Source: Vitis vinifera (taxonomy: Eukaryota > Streptophyta > Magnoliopsida > Vitales > Vitaceae). Taken from it: a DNA stretch of 64,000 bases. Location of the stretch: NCBI RefSeq assembly GCF_030704535.1, contig NC_081822.1, positions 4,331,001 through 4,395,000 of the forward strand. Reading direction: 5' to 3'. The notes under the pieces were generated by a model. The model was not told where the DNA came from. It worked only from the letters and a program-made list of their open reading frames with translations, and made no database searches. A program made the translations under genes and the position numbers. Each line of letters begins with the position of its first letter. Within the stretch, counting starts at the first letter, position 1. This document shows, in pieces, positions 1 through 12,873 of this stretch.

Positions 1-545
1 GTATGTTTGTTGCGGAAGAGGTTAGCAATCCGTTGATTTAAGATAGTGATAACCGAAAAATATCAAATCAAAATTAATTAATTAAGAAGGGGATAATAGT
101 CGAAAATAATAAATCTCTCAGTCAAAATCCCACTTTTTCTCTCTCTCCTTGTGTATACACTCTGTGCTTTCTCTCTCCTTGCCACTCGCCCTTCATTTTA
201 ATGGCGTGAGCGTGAACAGTAACAGACCGTACATCTTCTCCCCAAATAACCGTCGAAATCAAGACCCCTCTCTATCTCTTTCTTCTTCATCTTCAACTTC
301 TTCTTCTCAGTTCTCACAAATTCCAATCAAACACAATGGCATTCGAATGCAACGCAAGTTCTCAACTATTATGTTGAACAGGGGCCACGCTGTGAACTCT
401 CTTTCTGATATGTGCTTTTGTGTTTTTTGTGCGTGTCTGAATCGATGTTGATGTGGGTTTTGGAATTTTGAAATTGGGTTTAGTTTGCTCTTTTGTTGTA
501 TTTTTTCTGTCATAAATATATATATATTTTTTGGTTTTTGCTATC
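1..545 (+). promoter_or_regulatory. upstream region and pyrimidine-rich leader of PUM
   Basis: Contains strong CT-rich blocks (about 139-182 and 275-310, TTCTTC repeats), typical of plant 5' leaders and Y-patch core promoters. A long frame at 149-451 is not conserved and uses a non-ATG start, so I read it as leader sequence. No convincing TATA box relative to the ATG at 546; the TATATATA at 520-527 is too close to the ATG to serve as one. Confidence 0.4.
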
Positions 546-3500
546 ATGTCTAAACGAGCTGGGAAAGAAAAGGAGAGTGAGGAGAACATGGAGAGGGAGG
601 GAGATATTGAAAGCATGTTGAATGAGATCCCTAACGCAAGTTCTCATAACCTCCTTCATCATCTGCTTAAGAGTCTTTCACCTGTTAGTTCAAGTTCTGT
701 TTCTAATGGGTTTGATGTCGGATTATCATATTCCGCTCCGTTTGAGGAGCCTAAGTATCAGACACCGACTAACCATTACCAGAGTAGACTGCCGGTGTAT
801 TCAGAATTATCGAATTCTCGTGATGGTAAGAAAGAGAATATGTTTGACGGAGTGGCTTTGTCTGGAAATTTCCAGAGAATGCATATTGGTGATGAACGAA
901 ATGGTTTTTCCAGGAATGAACATGTTCCAATGGACCCAAATCGGTTTGGGTTTGACTTTGGAGGTTGTGCTTCAAATGGGAGCATTCCCTACTATATTGC
1001 AAATGGTCCATATGAAGATTTTGACTCTGATTTTTCTGATTATGGAGGGTTTCAATCGTCCATTCATGGAGTTCCTGCCAGTTTCAATAGTCATGATATG
1101 AACTCAAGACTCCATTTGCAAAAGGAATCTAGAGTGGGTAATTTAATGGGGTCTAATATCTTTAATAATCAGTCTAATGCTTTCTGTTCTAACCCCAGTG
1201 TCTATAAAAGAAATATGGATTATCTAATGGAGCTTGGAAATGAACTGGGAAGCGGCTGTTTTAATGGGGGAATTCAATTACAGAGTCCATCTATGAGCAA
1301 GTCTTACCTCAAAGATAATGTTGTCTGGTCGCAGCAATGCCGAATATATTCTAATATAGACAGGGATGCCTTGAATCCACTCGATTCTTCTCAGTTGATA
1401 CAACCCAAGTTGGCTTTGGGTTGCGGCCATCCTCTCTACAATCAAAGGGTGCTTAGTGCAATCCCAAACAGTCGGGTTTCTCAATCTCTTTGGTCACCAG
1501 AGAAAGGTGATGTTGAGGCTTTTAACTGTGAGGATAGTTTCATAATACGGGGTAAAAATCTGAATTATGTCATCAAGAATGAGTGTGACAGTTGGAAGGG
1601 TGGTTACAAGAAGACTTCTCACAATGAAATTCTTATGCATAACCTGCGAGAGAAGGGTGAAGAAGTAGATTGTCAATTATATTCAAGAAGAATTTGTGGA
1701 AGCAGCCAGGGTCGGAGGAGTTCTTCCCAATTGCTTCTGCATCCAAATTATTGTTCCTTGGCAGAGGCCCAAGGTTGTATATACTCCTTGGCTAAGGATC
1801 ACAATGGCTGTCGTTTTCTTCAGAGGATGTTTGATGGAGCAACAGTTGAAGATGTGCAGCTAGTATTTAATGAAACTATCAAGCATGTTGTTGAACTTAT
1901 GATGAATCCTTTTGGAAATTACCTTATGCAGAAGTTGTTCGATGTGTGCAATGAAGACCAAAGAATGCAGATTGTGCTTGCATTGACAGAAGAACCAGGG
2001 GAGCTTGTGAGGATTTCCTTAAATGCGCATGGGTAAATCCTTAATACAACACTGATTAGTTGCTCTTTCTTGATAGAGTTTTCTTATTCTTTGCAATGCT
2101 TGTGTTGCTTCTGAATCGGTTTAATACTGTGGCATCAGCACTCGAGTGGTGCAGAAGTTGGTGATGACTCTCAAAACAAGGCAGCAGATTTCATTAGTTG
2201 TATTAGCCCTTGAGCCATATTTTCTTGATCTCACTAAGGATCATCATGGAAATCATGTGGTGCAGCGGTGTTTGGAATACCTTAGCTGTGAAGACATTAA
2301 GGTATCAATTTTATTTTTTATTTTTAACAAGAATTTTCATTGTTATGTGTGTTCATTGCTTTGTACTCTTTGTATTTTATTGTTATTAAGTTTGGTTTTG
2401 TATTTCATGGATGGTTTAGAGTGTAAATGTTCCCAGCTAAACTAATATTCAAGCATCATTCTTTGTCATATAATTTCTCATGTTATGGTTGAAAGTTTGT
2501 CATCTCTTTCCTGTAGTCGAAAAAAGTTGACGCTTTCTTCTAACTGTCTGTGATATAAATCTTGCATAATGCTTTTGCTCATGCCGAGCTCAACTCAGAA
2601 AACTTTACTCCAGTCTACTTAGGATCAGCCGTATTTTTTGCCATTCTGCTCGAAAGGCATGCTGAATGCAGGGACAACCAATTAACTTCATTTTGTGCTT
2701 GTAATTAGAGTCAGCTACTAAAATCTCAATTCATCTCATCAACCTGGCATAAAATACATTGCATCAAGTTCTGTCAAATCACATTTACTTTTCTGGCTAG
2801 CAATGCTCCACTCGAAATCACCAAATCATCTGAGTAAGTGTTCCCTTAGATCGTTCCTGATGTTTTTTGTGCTAAATGCATGCTTCTTTCTTCCTCTTAC
2901 CTCTTAAGGCGTTACACCTGCTGTTTCTTCTGAATATTATATCTCTTGGTTGATTAGCATTCTGCTCCATTAGAGCACAGCTAATTTCATCATTTCATTA
3001 ATAGTATTTCCTTTTTATTCTGGAATGCAACACATTATTCATACTTGAAATATATATCCGCTTTAATAAAAAAGATTTAGTTCTAAGGAAAGCAGTTATC
3101 ATCCTCTTCCACTTGGCTCTGTTATGGATTATGGCGCTGGGGCACAAAGCAATTTTTTCTATCTTAATTTTCTTTTTCTATCATGAAGTTAGATGGAAAC
3201 AATGTGAATTTATAGCATACCAATTTACCAATTTGAAATTGCAGACGGTACAATTCTCATTGTTGTAGTTGCTAAGAACTTCCCATCAGTCGCTTCCTCT
3301 TAGTAAAGTTGTTTGCAGGACACAAAAATGATGAAAAATATTGAAATTGTATTGTTGGTTGTGCTAGTCTTTGGTTTCAAATCTCTACTAATAATATGTT
3401 TCATGGATTTTTAGATTTCAATGTATTCCAATTGGATATCACAGATTTGAATTCAAGCGTCATATTACAAATATGTTTTGTTGATGGATTCCAAGTGTAT

Positions 3501-6295
3501 GTTGTTTATATATGCATATAAACTATGCCATAGGCTAAAGTGACAATATAATCACCAAGATTTTACACAACATATGCATGATTGCGAGTGAATGAATACG
3601 ATAAGTTAGTGCAAAGAATAAAATACAAGATTTGTCTTTAAGTCAATTGATATTAAGCTAAATTTTTGTTGGAGGAACCAACAAGCTGAATTGAGAATAT
3701 GACAAGTGTTGAATATAATGTATGTATAGTATACTATCTTTCCTTGTTAATATAGGTCACATGTATGGTAGTTAGGACTCCTAGCCTTGTATATATATAT
3801 CTCTCAATTGTAAGTAGAGATTACAATGAATGAATAAGGTTTTTCTCCTCTCTCTCTCTCTCTCTCAACATGGTATCAGAGCCAAAGGAGAAAACCTAAT
3901 TTTTTTTTCAACCTCATCGCAAGAATCCTTAAACTAAGCATTGAATCATCAATGGGGTGGAGCTGAAGAGGATGCTTGATGAAGTTGTGAAAGATAAGCT
4001 TTGGAGATTTCTATCATCTTTAGGGTTGAAACAAGGCAGGTTATGATATGACCCTAACCCAACTCAGGTCTAAGAATATTCCAGGAAAAGGGATTTAAGA
4101 GTACCCGACTTGAACCCACTTGTATTGTCACAATTCCAGTTCAATAGTTTTAAGATGGGATGGGATCCCTATTTAAAATGTTTATTTTTTTGTAACTATA
4201 GTATTTTTATTTTTATTTTTGACTCTGACTGCTAGTTAATAAAATGTCAGCCAAACTGTTTCCCCCGCAAAGTTATAGCATTTAAAAATGAAAATCCAGA
4301 TTCTTTATTTCTCTTGGAAAATTTTCAGACATAATCTATGTTGACTAAAAGAGATCCATGAAGCCAGGATAAATTCATTTAAGATGGTATGCATCACCAA
4401 CTTGATTTCTTTTAAATGTTGAGAACTTTTAATCCAAAATGCTTATATGCTTTCATTGAACATAAAGGGAACTCTCCTAGAAATATGCTTTCTCATTAAA
4501 CCTAATATCTGCAGCAGTTGCCAGATTTGGTCTATAACATGATTATATGATATTAATAGAACCTGCTGTATTTTTTGTTTAAACCTTGAACCTTCTTTGG
4601 CAGTTTTTTTTTTATGATGCTGCTAAGTATTGTGTTGATATTGCAACTCATCGCCATGGGTGTTGTGTTCTCCAACGATGCATTACTCGTTCAACTGGGA
4701 AACATGGTGAGAAGTTGGTTGCAGAAATTTCTGCCAATGGACTCCTCCTGGCTCAAGATGATTTTGGGTAATTATTTGATCAGTCTCTCCCTTTCTCTCT
4801 CTGGGGGCATATGTCTTTCATTTTTCTGTCCCTGAGAAACCAAAGGAATTTTATTTTTAAAGACACCTAGTTTTCTTTGATGCACTTCAGGTTGTAAAAA
4901 CTGTGTTAAGGAGAGGGAAGGTGTTCATCTATATGTTTTACATTTTTATGTTACCATATTGTTTTTATTGTTTCATTTTTTTAGTAAATTATTCTTTATG
5001 TAGAGTTCACAATTAAATTATGAAAATCCTCCTTCCATTTTTTACTGTTTAAAAACCCTAAGTCTCTATATTCATTGCATCTCTTCCTGGATTGTAATGA
5101 GTGTACTGTAGATCTAACATTGGATAAAGGGTTTCTGAATCGCCAACCTCCAAAGTCCAAACAAATGAATAGTTGTAGGGTCCTTGTACTTGTCCTAGGT
5201 ACTCACACTTGCATACATGGTGATATAGTTGACATGGAGAAAAAAAGAAAAAGAAAAAGGTTAATTGCCAGTGTCTTTGGTGCTTGGATTAGTGTCATTG
5301 ATAGATAAACTAATGTCCCTTGGTGGCTGGTTTACAGGTCATTAAATACAATTTGTTTCATACACACTTTCATTTTGTGCTTCACATTAAGAGTTATCTT
5401 TGTACATTCTGAATTATCTCAATTTAAGAGTTCCTTATTTCCACCAAATTGGCTACTCACCACCTAGCTGAACATGTTTATTTCTTCTATTACATTGCCT
5501 ATTTTCTCTGCACATTCATTTCAATTTTCACACTTAGCCTTACAAATGTGTCATTTCTTGGTTGCACAACTTCCTTACTCAATATGGTGATCAGTTATAA
5601 TGATGTTTTAACCCATATGTCTGAGTGTCTAGTAAGAGAAGCTGCTTGTAGTCAAATAGGAGACTCAATTGTGAAACATACAATTGTGAAAGCTAAAGCT
5701 TTAGCTTCAACTCCAGGTCAAATCTCTCGTTTCCTCACATTCATTATAGAATATCCAACCTCCATGAGACCAATAATTTGATTTCACAACTCTGGTGGCT
5801 TTTGATGCTTCTTTGTAATGCTGAATCTCATTCATTTTGTGGCACAGGAATTATGTAATTCAATACATAATAGAGCTAAAAATCCCATCTGCCATAGCCA
5901 GCTTGATGTCTCAGTTCGAAGGGAACTATGTGCACCTGTCTATGCAGAAATTCAGCAGCCATGTGGTTGAAAAATGCCTCAAGCATCTTGAAGAGAGCAG
6001 GCCAAGAATCGTCCATGAATTTCTCTCAGTACCTCACTTTGAACAGTTGATGCAAGATCCATTTGCCAACTATGTCATTCAATCTGCACTTGAAGTCACA
6101 AAGGTTCGGAACACACATTCCATTTGCTCATAGTTTCATTCTAGTTTGGGAGAAAGTTGCTCGTGTCCTAATTTTTTTCTCTTAAACTAGGGTCCTCTCC
6201 ATGCCTCATTGATTGAAGCAGTCCGACCCCATATAATCTTACGCACCAGCCCATATTGCAAGAAGATTTTCTCACGTACTCTCTTCAAGAAGTGA
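546..6295 (+). CDS. PUM: Pumilio/PUF-family RNA-binding protein (APUM9-12 type)
   Basis: Complete five-exon gene: 546-2032, 2139-2301, 4604-4767, 5848-6103, 6191-6295 (stop TGA). All junctions are GT..AG and the phases add up to 724 aa. The first ~400 residues are low-complexity, Asn/Ser-rich and not conserved. The C-terminal ~320 residues form a full Pumilio homology domain with all eight repeats, seen as HNGCRFLQR, FGNYLMQK, HGTRVVQK, HGNHVVQR, HGCCVLQR, FGNYVIQY, FSSHVVEK and FANYVIQS, then a C-terminal cap ending in IFSRTLFKK. PUF proteins bind UGUA-type elements in mRNA 3' UTRs and promote decay or repress translation in the cytoplasm. The ATG at 546 (MSKRAGKEK) is the first in frame; the ATG at 588 (MEREGDIES) is an alternative start. 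Intron 2 (2302-4603) carries a retrotransposon fragment. Family certain; exact paralogue not assigned. Confidence 0.95.
3707..3870 (+). mobile_element. LTR of a Copia-type retrotransposon inside PUM intron 2
   Basis: A 164-bp segment begins TGTTGA and ends TCAACA, a perfect 6-bp terminal inverted repeat of the TG..CA type. It is followed at once by TGGTATCAGAGCC, the standard primer-binding site complementary to the 3' end of initiator-Met tRNA. Beyond the PBS, roughly 200 bases look like the start of an internal region, but no second LTR, gag or pol follows before exon 3. The short LTR suits a small Copia or TRIM-like element. It is a 5'-end fragment, in the same orientation as the gene, inside a spliced intron. 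Confidence 0.75.
3871..3883 (+). other. tRNA-iMet primer-binding site of the LTR element
   Basis: TGGTATCAGAGCC directly abuts the LTR end. This is the conserved (-) strand primer site of many plant Copia elements. It marks the LTR boundary and the orientation of the fragment. Confidence 0.8.
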
Positions 6296-7807
6296 TGTAT
6301 ATTTCAGTTGGGATTAGAAGTGTTGTTGTTCTTCCAAGTTTTTAGAGCCATGTTCACTAATAATAAGTACTTTTATCTCTCTAGGACCTTCAGATTTAGA
6401 AATTTCTCATTGTCTATTATCTGACATGTTCTATGTGGTGAGAACTGACAACGTTGCAACTCAGCCTGCATAATAAGCCTCTAGAGTCTGTAGGGCATAG
6501 AAAGCAATTTTTGCTTCTTCTTGCTTAAAATATGGACGTGACCTGTATTATTCTGTTGTCTCTGTAAGGTCTGAACTATCAGTTTCCCCTTCTAGTTATC
6601 TAACTGTGTTGTTTTCATATTTCTTTCTCTGAATATATTTATTTATCCAGTGTTTAGTATGCTGCTTTGTAATGACAAAAATGAGAAGAAACCTCAGTAT
6701 CTTCTCAATTAGGATTGAGAAGAGATGGTGTGGGGCCTTTGGGAATTAGAATCCAAGTATCACAGTATCAAACAGATTGATTTGGGATAGTATATTTCAG
6801 AATCATCTTGCTTTTTGCTTTTTGCAAAGCAATATAGGCTTGTCATTTTCTTTAATCCATGTTTTGCTTATTTCCTCAAGGTTTGAAATGGATGGCTAAT
6901 TCGGGTAGCTACCTTCCGACCTCTATAGTCTCTTTACTATTATTACATTATTATTTTCTTTTATTTTGAGAAACATTGTTAGGAATCCCATGGAGCCTAC
7001 TCTGATTTTCTGGGGAGTTCTGCTGTTCTTGAACTTGCATTATTTTCAGAAATTCCATGAGCCTGTTTTCCTCAATCATGGAGAATAGATAAGAAGGGCA
7101 AGGGAACTTTCAAATATCGTATAGATCCAATCGTTCAATTGGCAGATGTGGGAGAAAAAACAACAAAGGAGGGTTTTCCAAAATCAAATGAAGAAAAAGG
7201 AAATAACTGTGGTTGACAATAACGGGTAGGATTTAAATAAAAATGTGCAATTTACATCTCAAAACCAGATGAATTTGAAGGGAAGGGTGGGTTACAGGCG
7301 GTTCATAAAAGCTGTGAGTAGCGTGTTCCTTTGATTTGGGTTCCCTTTTCTTCCTTAAACAATCCCATTGGGTGCCAGAAGTACTGAAATCCACAACCAG
7401 ACAAAGCTATGCAGGGGTAGATACCTGGTCTATCTTAATGCCAGAGCACCAATAGGGCTTCAACTCCTGATGAATATTCCGATCCTCCTAAGAGTCGGCA
7501 TTTCATTGAATATTTAGCAACAAGGTAGATTACTCCAATGTCAAATCTTAAACTTAACAGGATGAATAGCTGGAAGAATTTTAAAGAGAAGCAACTGCCA
7601 AAACAAGGTAAATACCATAATACGATATTAACTGATCACACTGAAGTCTTCCAAGACACGCAATAGCCATAAGACTGATTATTAAGGACCACACACAAAA
7701 CCAGGATAACCCATTCCACAACATGCAACCATTTGAAAACATGGCAGACTATATAAGTTATATATATAGACACCATCAGAAGCAAATGTCATGAAGAAAT
7801 AACGAGC
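6296..7807. other. convergent intergenic region between PUM and annexin
   Basis: About 1.5 kb holding the 3' UTRs of two tail-to-tail genes. No conserved reading frame, RNA gene or repeat is recognisable. The part from about 7300 to 7807 is probably the annexin 3' UTR. Confidence 0.5.
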
Positions 7808-10436
7808 TCAAGCATCTCCGTGTCCTATCAGGGCCAGAAGCATTTTTTCATAGTCTCCAGTGGTGTCCTTGCCAATGGCATGATCCAGAGTGACGCTGTT
7901 CCTTTTATGGTACTCCTCCTTTATGATCTTCATGTCAATCTCAGCCCTTGTAGTGACAACTCTAGTGAGAGCCCCTTCATCTGTGCCTCGCTTGTTGATT
8001 GCCAGCCTGAGAACCTTCTCAAAGTACTTCTCTGGGCGGGTCAAGCACTTCACAGTGGCTCTCAATATTGCAAGGAACTCGTCCTTGGGGTCAGTTTTCA
8101 GATCCTGCAATATTGATAATCAGCCATCCATGAGCCAAAAAGAGAGGCAGCCATCATAAGAAGCTGAAATTCTAAATCTAAGATAACAAATACTCTATGA
8201 TTTGCATATTCTAAAATTTATCCCACAAAACCAAGTCAAATCTTGTAGGGATGTCACCGTATATATTTTTGGTTTCTGTTGAATGGGCCTGACCAAACTA
8301 TTATATGGTTTATATGGAATCATTGCAGGAAAAAGATGTTATATGAAAACAGCTAGAGGGATCAATAATTGGGCTTCTAGACAATATTTAAGATATCGTA
8401 TTCTGCAGATATGGTTAAAAATAATGCAATTAAAGAAATTCACATAATAACCTTGTTGATATCATTCCCAAATTCATTTTTGTAGTGATTCAGTGTTGCG
8501 TTGATCTGTGCTTTGCTCCTTGTTGCCAAAATTCTGATGACATCCTCATGATTGTAAGCCTTCTCGGAAATCTTCTCATGGAGTATCTTAGCCTCTGATT
8601 TTGCAAGAGTCATGTTCACCTCCTCTCCCTCATATCGATACGTGCCCACAAGAGGTACCAAAAGCTGGGAGAAAAGAAAAAAAAGTTAACACCCACTATA
8701 ACTTTTTCCAATCACATTGAAGGCAGATTGAAGGATTCCAAACAAAAGAAAGAACATCGTGCAAATCTAAAAAATTAAAACGCACAGTTGGAATATAGAA
8801 CTAATTTAGTCTTCAATGTCTTTAATCACCACCTGGCTGGGTGAAGAACATGATATAGCCACTACTTGTCTTCACCATTGAGTTTTTCTTGTGGGAAATC
8901 ATAACATTCTTTCAGTCCTTACGGCACAAAATTTAGAACATTTTTTGTTCCTTTAATTGCTTGAAAGCAATATTACAAGGAACCAAAAACTTAAGAGACC
9001 ATTCTCAAATGCTATATTTAGCTCCGGCATAAAAATTGAATAGTTGAATTGCATTTTGCATGGTATATCAAGGTATGAATTAGCACTTAGAATTGGGTCA
9101 TTAAAGAGAATTGGAATGATTTGCTAAAACAGATAGTGGGGTTCAGTTTTAGGATCTCATGAAATGCCACAGCAGCAGCAGTCTTGTAACACCCTTTTAT
9201 AAAAGCATTTACACATAATATGTATAATTCATACATATTTTCAGAAATATAGAAGGGATCTTCCATTGAATCGAAGCCTATATAACTGTTCCAGGATTTA
9301 AAACAGGGCACTTAGTTTTCTCCAAATAACCAAAAAGTGTATCACACTTGAATGCTTTCTTTTGCTTGACCAGTTCATCAAATTAACATTCCTCCAACAT
9401 ACCTTGCGAAAGTCCCCACTTGTGTGATATGCAACATCCTCTTCTAGGGATCTCTTAAAACGAGCATGATAAGCTTGCTTCGCCAAGAGTAGTTGCTGTG
9501 AAGTCCTAGTACAAGCTATCTCCACTAGAACTTGATTGCTTGAAGTCCACCTCTTGGTAGCTTCATTTGCCAAAAAGGCATCACGTTCAGCAGGATCAAG
9601 TGTCCACAGCAATACCACCCTCTGATCACAAAGAATTTCAAATTGTAAGTATCAACCACCAAAATTAGACAAGATTATTACTAGTTCCATCCTCCGTTCA
9701 AGCATTGTATCACTAAAGAAATCAAAAGAAAAGGGGGGAAAAAAGGGAAAAAAACAAAACAAATCTTAAAAAAATTATACAATATCGGTCAAGATTAGCA
9801 CATCATCAGCCCAACCCATCAAATGGGTTGGATTAATATTAAGAAAAGCCAACCTCGAAGTCATTGGAAAGTTCTTTGTTCAAATCCTTGAGAAGATCTT
9901 CTCCATAAGTTTGGGCATATGTTTGCCGAATCGACTTGATCTGAGCAGCATTTCTATGAGCCAATATGGATATGATCAACCCTTCATTCGTCCCCCATCC
10001 TTTATACATATGTATACATATTCACCAAAGTAACTTTAACATCAGTCAACCGATCTAACAATATATAAACTAATCTTCATCAAATGCAACAAAGTATTGA
10101 TCAAATTACAAAAACAAATTCTCATACAAATAGAATCAGTAGTGAAGGAAAAAAAAAAACAGCTTTACGTGCGATCCGTGCATCCGCCTAGGAAATACTC
10201 GAAATCCAACAGTTTTAACAGTAGATGTTCATCATTTGGAAAGAAAGGGATGACGATCATAAACAGATCGCTTGATCCAAAATAATCAACCACATACACT
10301 GAAATTAAGATCCATGTCAAATCAAATTGATAAGAAGGATAAAATTGTAAAGAAAAAGGGAAAAAAAAAAAAAATGGAGACCTGCGAAGGCTTTTCTGAG
10401 CTGCTCACAATCTTCGGTCACGGAAAGAGTCGCCAT
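7808..10436 (-). CDS. ANN1: annexin D1-like Ca2+/phospholipid-binding protein
   Basis: Complete five-exon gene on the minus strand: 10436-10382, 9999-9854, 9621-9403, 8664-8452, 8104-7808, giving 309 aa. It starts [17 protein letters not shown] and ends [10 protein letters not shown]. Four annexin repeats are present. Repeats 1 and 4 keep the type II Ca2+ site (GWGTNEG near residue 19; RGTDEG in repeat 4), while repeats 2 and 3 have lost it, as is usual in plants. The conserved His of repeat 1 (AHRN, residue 33), discussed for peroxidase-like activity, is kept. Annexins bind acidic membranes in a Ca2+-dependent way and act in secretion, ion transport and stress responses. The N-terminus is about 8 residues shorter than Arabidopsis ANN1. 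Closest to the D1/RJ4 group. Confidence 0.96.
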
Positions 10437-10935
10437 CCTTTTCACTGTTTCCTGGACAAGGTAAGGTTTTTGGGATATTATAGTTATGTGCAGAATCGAA
10501 AACGAAGCGAGTACGCTTTATCATACGGGATGATCCTTCTGAATTTCCTATTTTACCCTCTAAGAATTGAGATCCAATTTCTCGCCGCCACGTCACATGA
10601 TTTGCCGATGATTGCGGTCCACGTGCCGCTTCCTGACATGGCCAACGAAAATGGCGAGGCCAAAAGATGCCAATTTTTAGGAAGGTTGTCGGAACGTGAC
10701 GGTGCGATAAGGACTCTGTCGAAGCCGGCCTGCGATCGTTTTGTTTAATTCTGATGATGACAACGGCATTGATGAAGAAAGAGCCAAGAGCATATCACCT
10801 GGATGCCTTCCCGTAATCACTTCCCATTGTTACTATTGTGGAAAATCTATGAGAAAAAAAAGACAAATCAGCTCTTTTTTTTTCACCTGACGGCTTTTCA
10901 GGCTCCCTCCTTGTGTATAAGGATGAGGAAATCTT
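10437..10935. other. annexin upstream region, no gene of its own
   Basis: Holds the annexin promoter. Frames seen here are short, start without a convincing ATG and resemble nothing known. Confidence 0.45.
10588..10625 (-). promoter_or_regulatory. ABRE/G-box pair upstream of the annexin gene
   Basis: Two ACGT-core motifs lie 152-189 bases upstream of the annexin ATG: CCACGTCA at 10588-10595 (minus strand TGACGTGG, a classic bZIP/ABRE form) and a perfect G-box CACGTG at 10620-10625. Two such motifs within 40 bases are the usual requirement for ABA/stress induction through bZIP factors, which suits an annexin. Inference from motifs only. Confidence 0.45.
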
Positions 10936-11712
10936 TTAGTATGATGAAAGTTTGTTTGGAAATTGATCTGGGGATTGAATGTCGAAAGTCCAAAGGGAAG
11001 TTAGAAGTTTCCAGAAGTGTTGAGGATCAATATGAACCCAAAGTTGGTTATCATAGAGATACAGGTTAAATTGCCCAATGAAGTCGGTGTACAAAGCAGG
11101 CTTATCATAATGGAACCTTAGCTGACCTTTTTCTTCAAGAATTGAACCATTTAACTGGTTCTCGACTAGCTGCGGGACCTCAAAAGTTGTTAGCAGGCCA
11201 ATTTCAGATGGAATTCCCACTGAGAAGGCAAATCATGAAAGATGGGTTTGAAAAGGTGACCTACTTCAGGCGGGACGGCACCACATGCAAGATTAGGGAA
11301 GGATGGACATGAGAAGTCCTCGAGTGTACCTTCAAAATTTGAATTTGTCAGTTATAGTGGAGCCACACTTCCAGCGTCACTGCAAGATATTCGGCCCACG
11401 TGCATGGACTTCTTCTTGTTTTAAAGTGGGCAGAAAAATTGGTGATGTTATTAGAAGAAGAGTCCATGAAGACAGGGGAAAAAGGGTTTGATGCTCAAGA
11501 GTCACTTTCCGTTTGAGCAGAGCATCTGCCTCTTCAATAGAATCAGAAGCACAACATGGGGTGTAGCCATTAACATGATCAACATGAGCATTGAAACAAG
11601 AGAGTGCATTTTCTCCATGGTTGATGTTCCCATGGTCTCCATGGGCTTTTGTTGTTATGCATAGAAGACATTCTCTTAGAACCCTAGTTATATATCCGTT
11701 TAATGGAGACAT
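10936..11712 (-). pseudogene. LRR receptor-like kinase pseudogene, N-terminal part (MIK2-like)
   Basis: Minus-strand remnant of an LRR receptor kinase. Near 11545-11490 the frame reads EEADALLKRKVTLEHQT, the LRRNT_2 domain start of MIK2-like receptors. Downstream, in another frame, ISCSDAGSVAPL is followed by a stop and then NSNFEGTLEDFSCPSFPNL. Next come degenerate LRRs (PSEIGLLTTFEVPQLVENQL, then LYLYDNQLW). The kinase domain is missing and several frameshifts and stops break the frame, so no working protein can be made. Such receptors occur in large tandem clusters in woody eudicots. Confidence 0.8.
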
Positions 11713-12873
11713 TTGTTAACCAAACCAAATCTTGCGTCAAAAAATAAATAAAACAAGAAATTTTAATGTGGTTTGATAATCAATGTGATTCCTACCTTCA
11801 TGGAGTACACCAACACTTAAGAGAAGGGGTACAATGATAAAGTTTTCACTTCCCTCTCGATTGCAAGCTTACTTTCATTTTTTTTCCCTCTAAATCATAA
11901 AAAGGTTACAATAGCATAGAGCGGGGAGCTCAACTCTTAGCATCCCCTACAAGCTTAGTGGGGAGTTAGACCCTCAACATTCCTTATGAAGTGCAAAGAA
12001 ACTTATTTAAGTTTCACAATCCAACATTGATAACCACATTTTTTTTTAAAAAAACCCGCAATTCTTTTTGAAAACATTTTTTATAAGGTTTTTCCCTATT
12101 TGGACTTAGGGTAAGGAACCTCATTTCTTTGAAATAGATTAAGGTTGTGTTATTTTATTTTATTTATTTTATTTATTTTTTATACAGAATTAAAAAAAGT
12201 CAAATAATTTGACTTTTTCAATTTAACCAAAAAACAAACACCATTTAAGAATGGATTTTGATTTTGAAGGAGTCGTTAATGAAACCATAGGAATGAGAGA
12301 GCTTGAAGGGGAAAAATTACATATAAAAGGAAGGGCACCCGTATGCTACAGCTTAATATGTATTCTAAAAAAATTTTGTATGGAAAACAGGTAAAGGAGC
12401 ACGTAAATTTCTTGATTTCAAGAACTAATTTGTGTGCATGTAAAATGTTATTTTTAAGTACTAATTATCTCTTGTAATTTTCTTCCTTGAGAACCAAAAA
12501 AAAAAAGGATTTAGATCACTTTTAAGCATATGTTGAGCCATTCAAAAACAATAATAGACATACAAATAAGCAATAGGAAAGATTATGTAACGTCTCAACC
12601 AGACGTGGATACTTAAAATCAAAAGAAAAAAAAATAAGAAGACTAGGCAGTAGGGTATGTTTTATAAAGGATATTTCTAGCCATCATATTCATAGTAAAC
12701 TAAGTGATCTAACACATGCTTCTCCAATATGTTATGTTGTGCGCTGTTGGTGATAGGTTCTCTGCTGTAGGTGAAGATGATAGAGAGGAGAAAGATGGTC
12801 TGAGCAAGCAAGCTCTGCAAAGAAAAACAAATGATATAAAATCTTATCACCCTTCCGCAGGTGTCTTCAACTC
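11713..12873. other. spacer between receptor-kinase pseudogenes
   Basis: AT-rich DNA with poly-A runs. The frame at 12716-12991 on the plus strand is antisense to the kinase remnant and not a gene. Nothing else recognisable. Confidence 0.4.

Noticed and set aside
149..451. 100-aa frame upstream of PUM
   Set aside because: Non-ATG start and CT-repeat-driven Ser runs; best read as 5' leader.
5449..5781. Open frame between PUM exons 3 and 4
   Set aside because: It starts without a conserved Met, does not resemble a Puf repeat, and exons 3 and 4 join perfectly (FG|NYVIQ) without it. Intronic.
10097..10748. Plus-strand frames over the annexin promoter and exon 1
   Set aside because: Antisense to a certain exon and with no family likeness.
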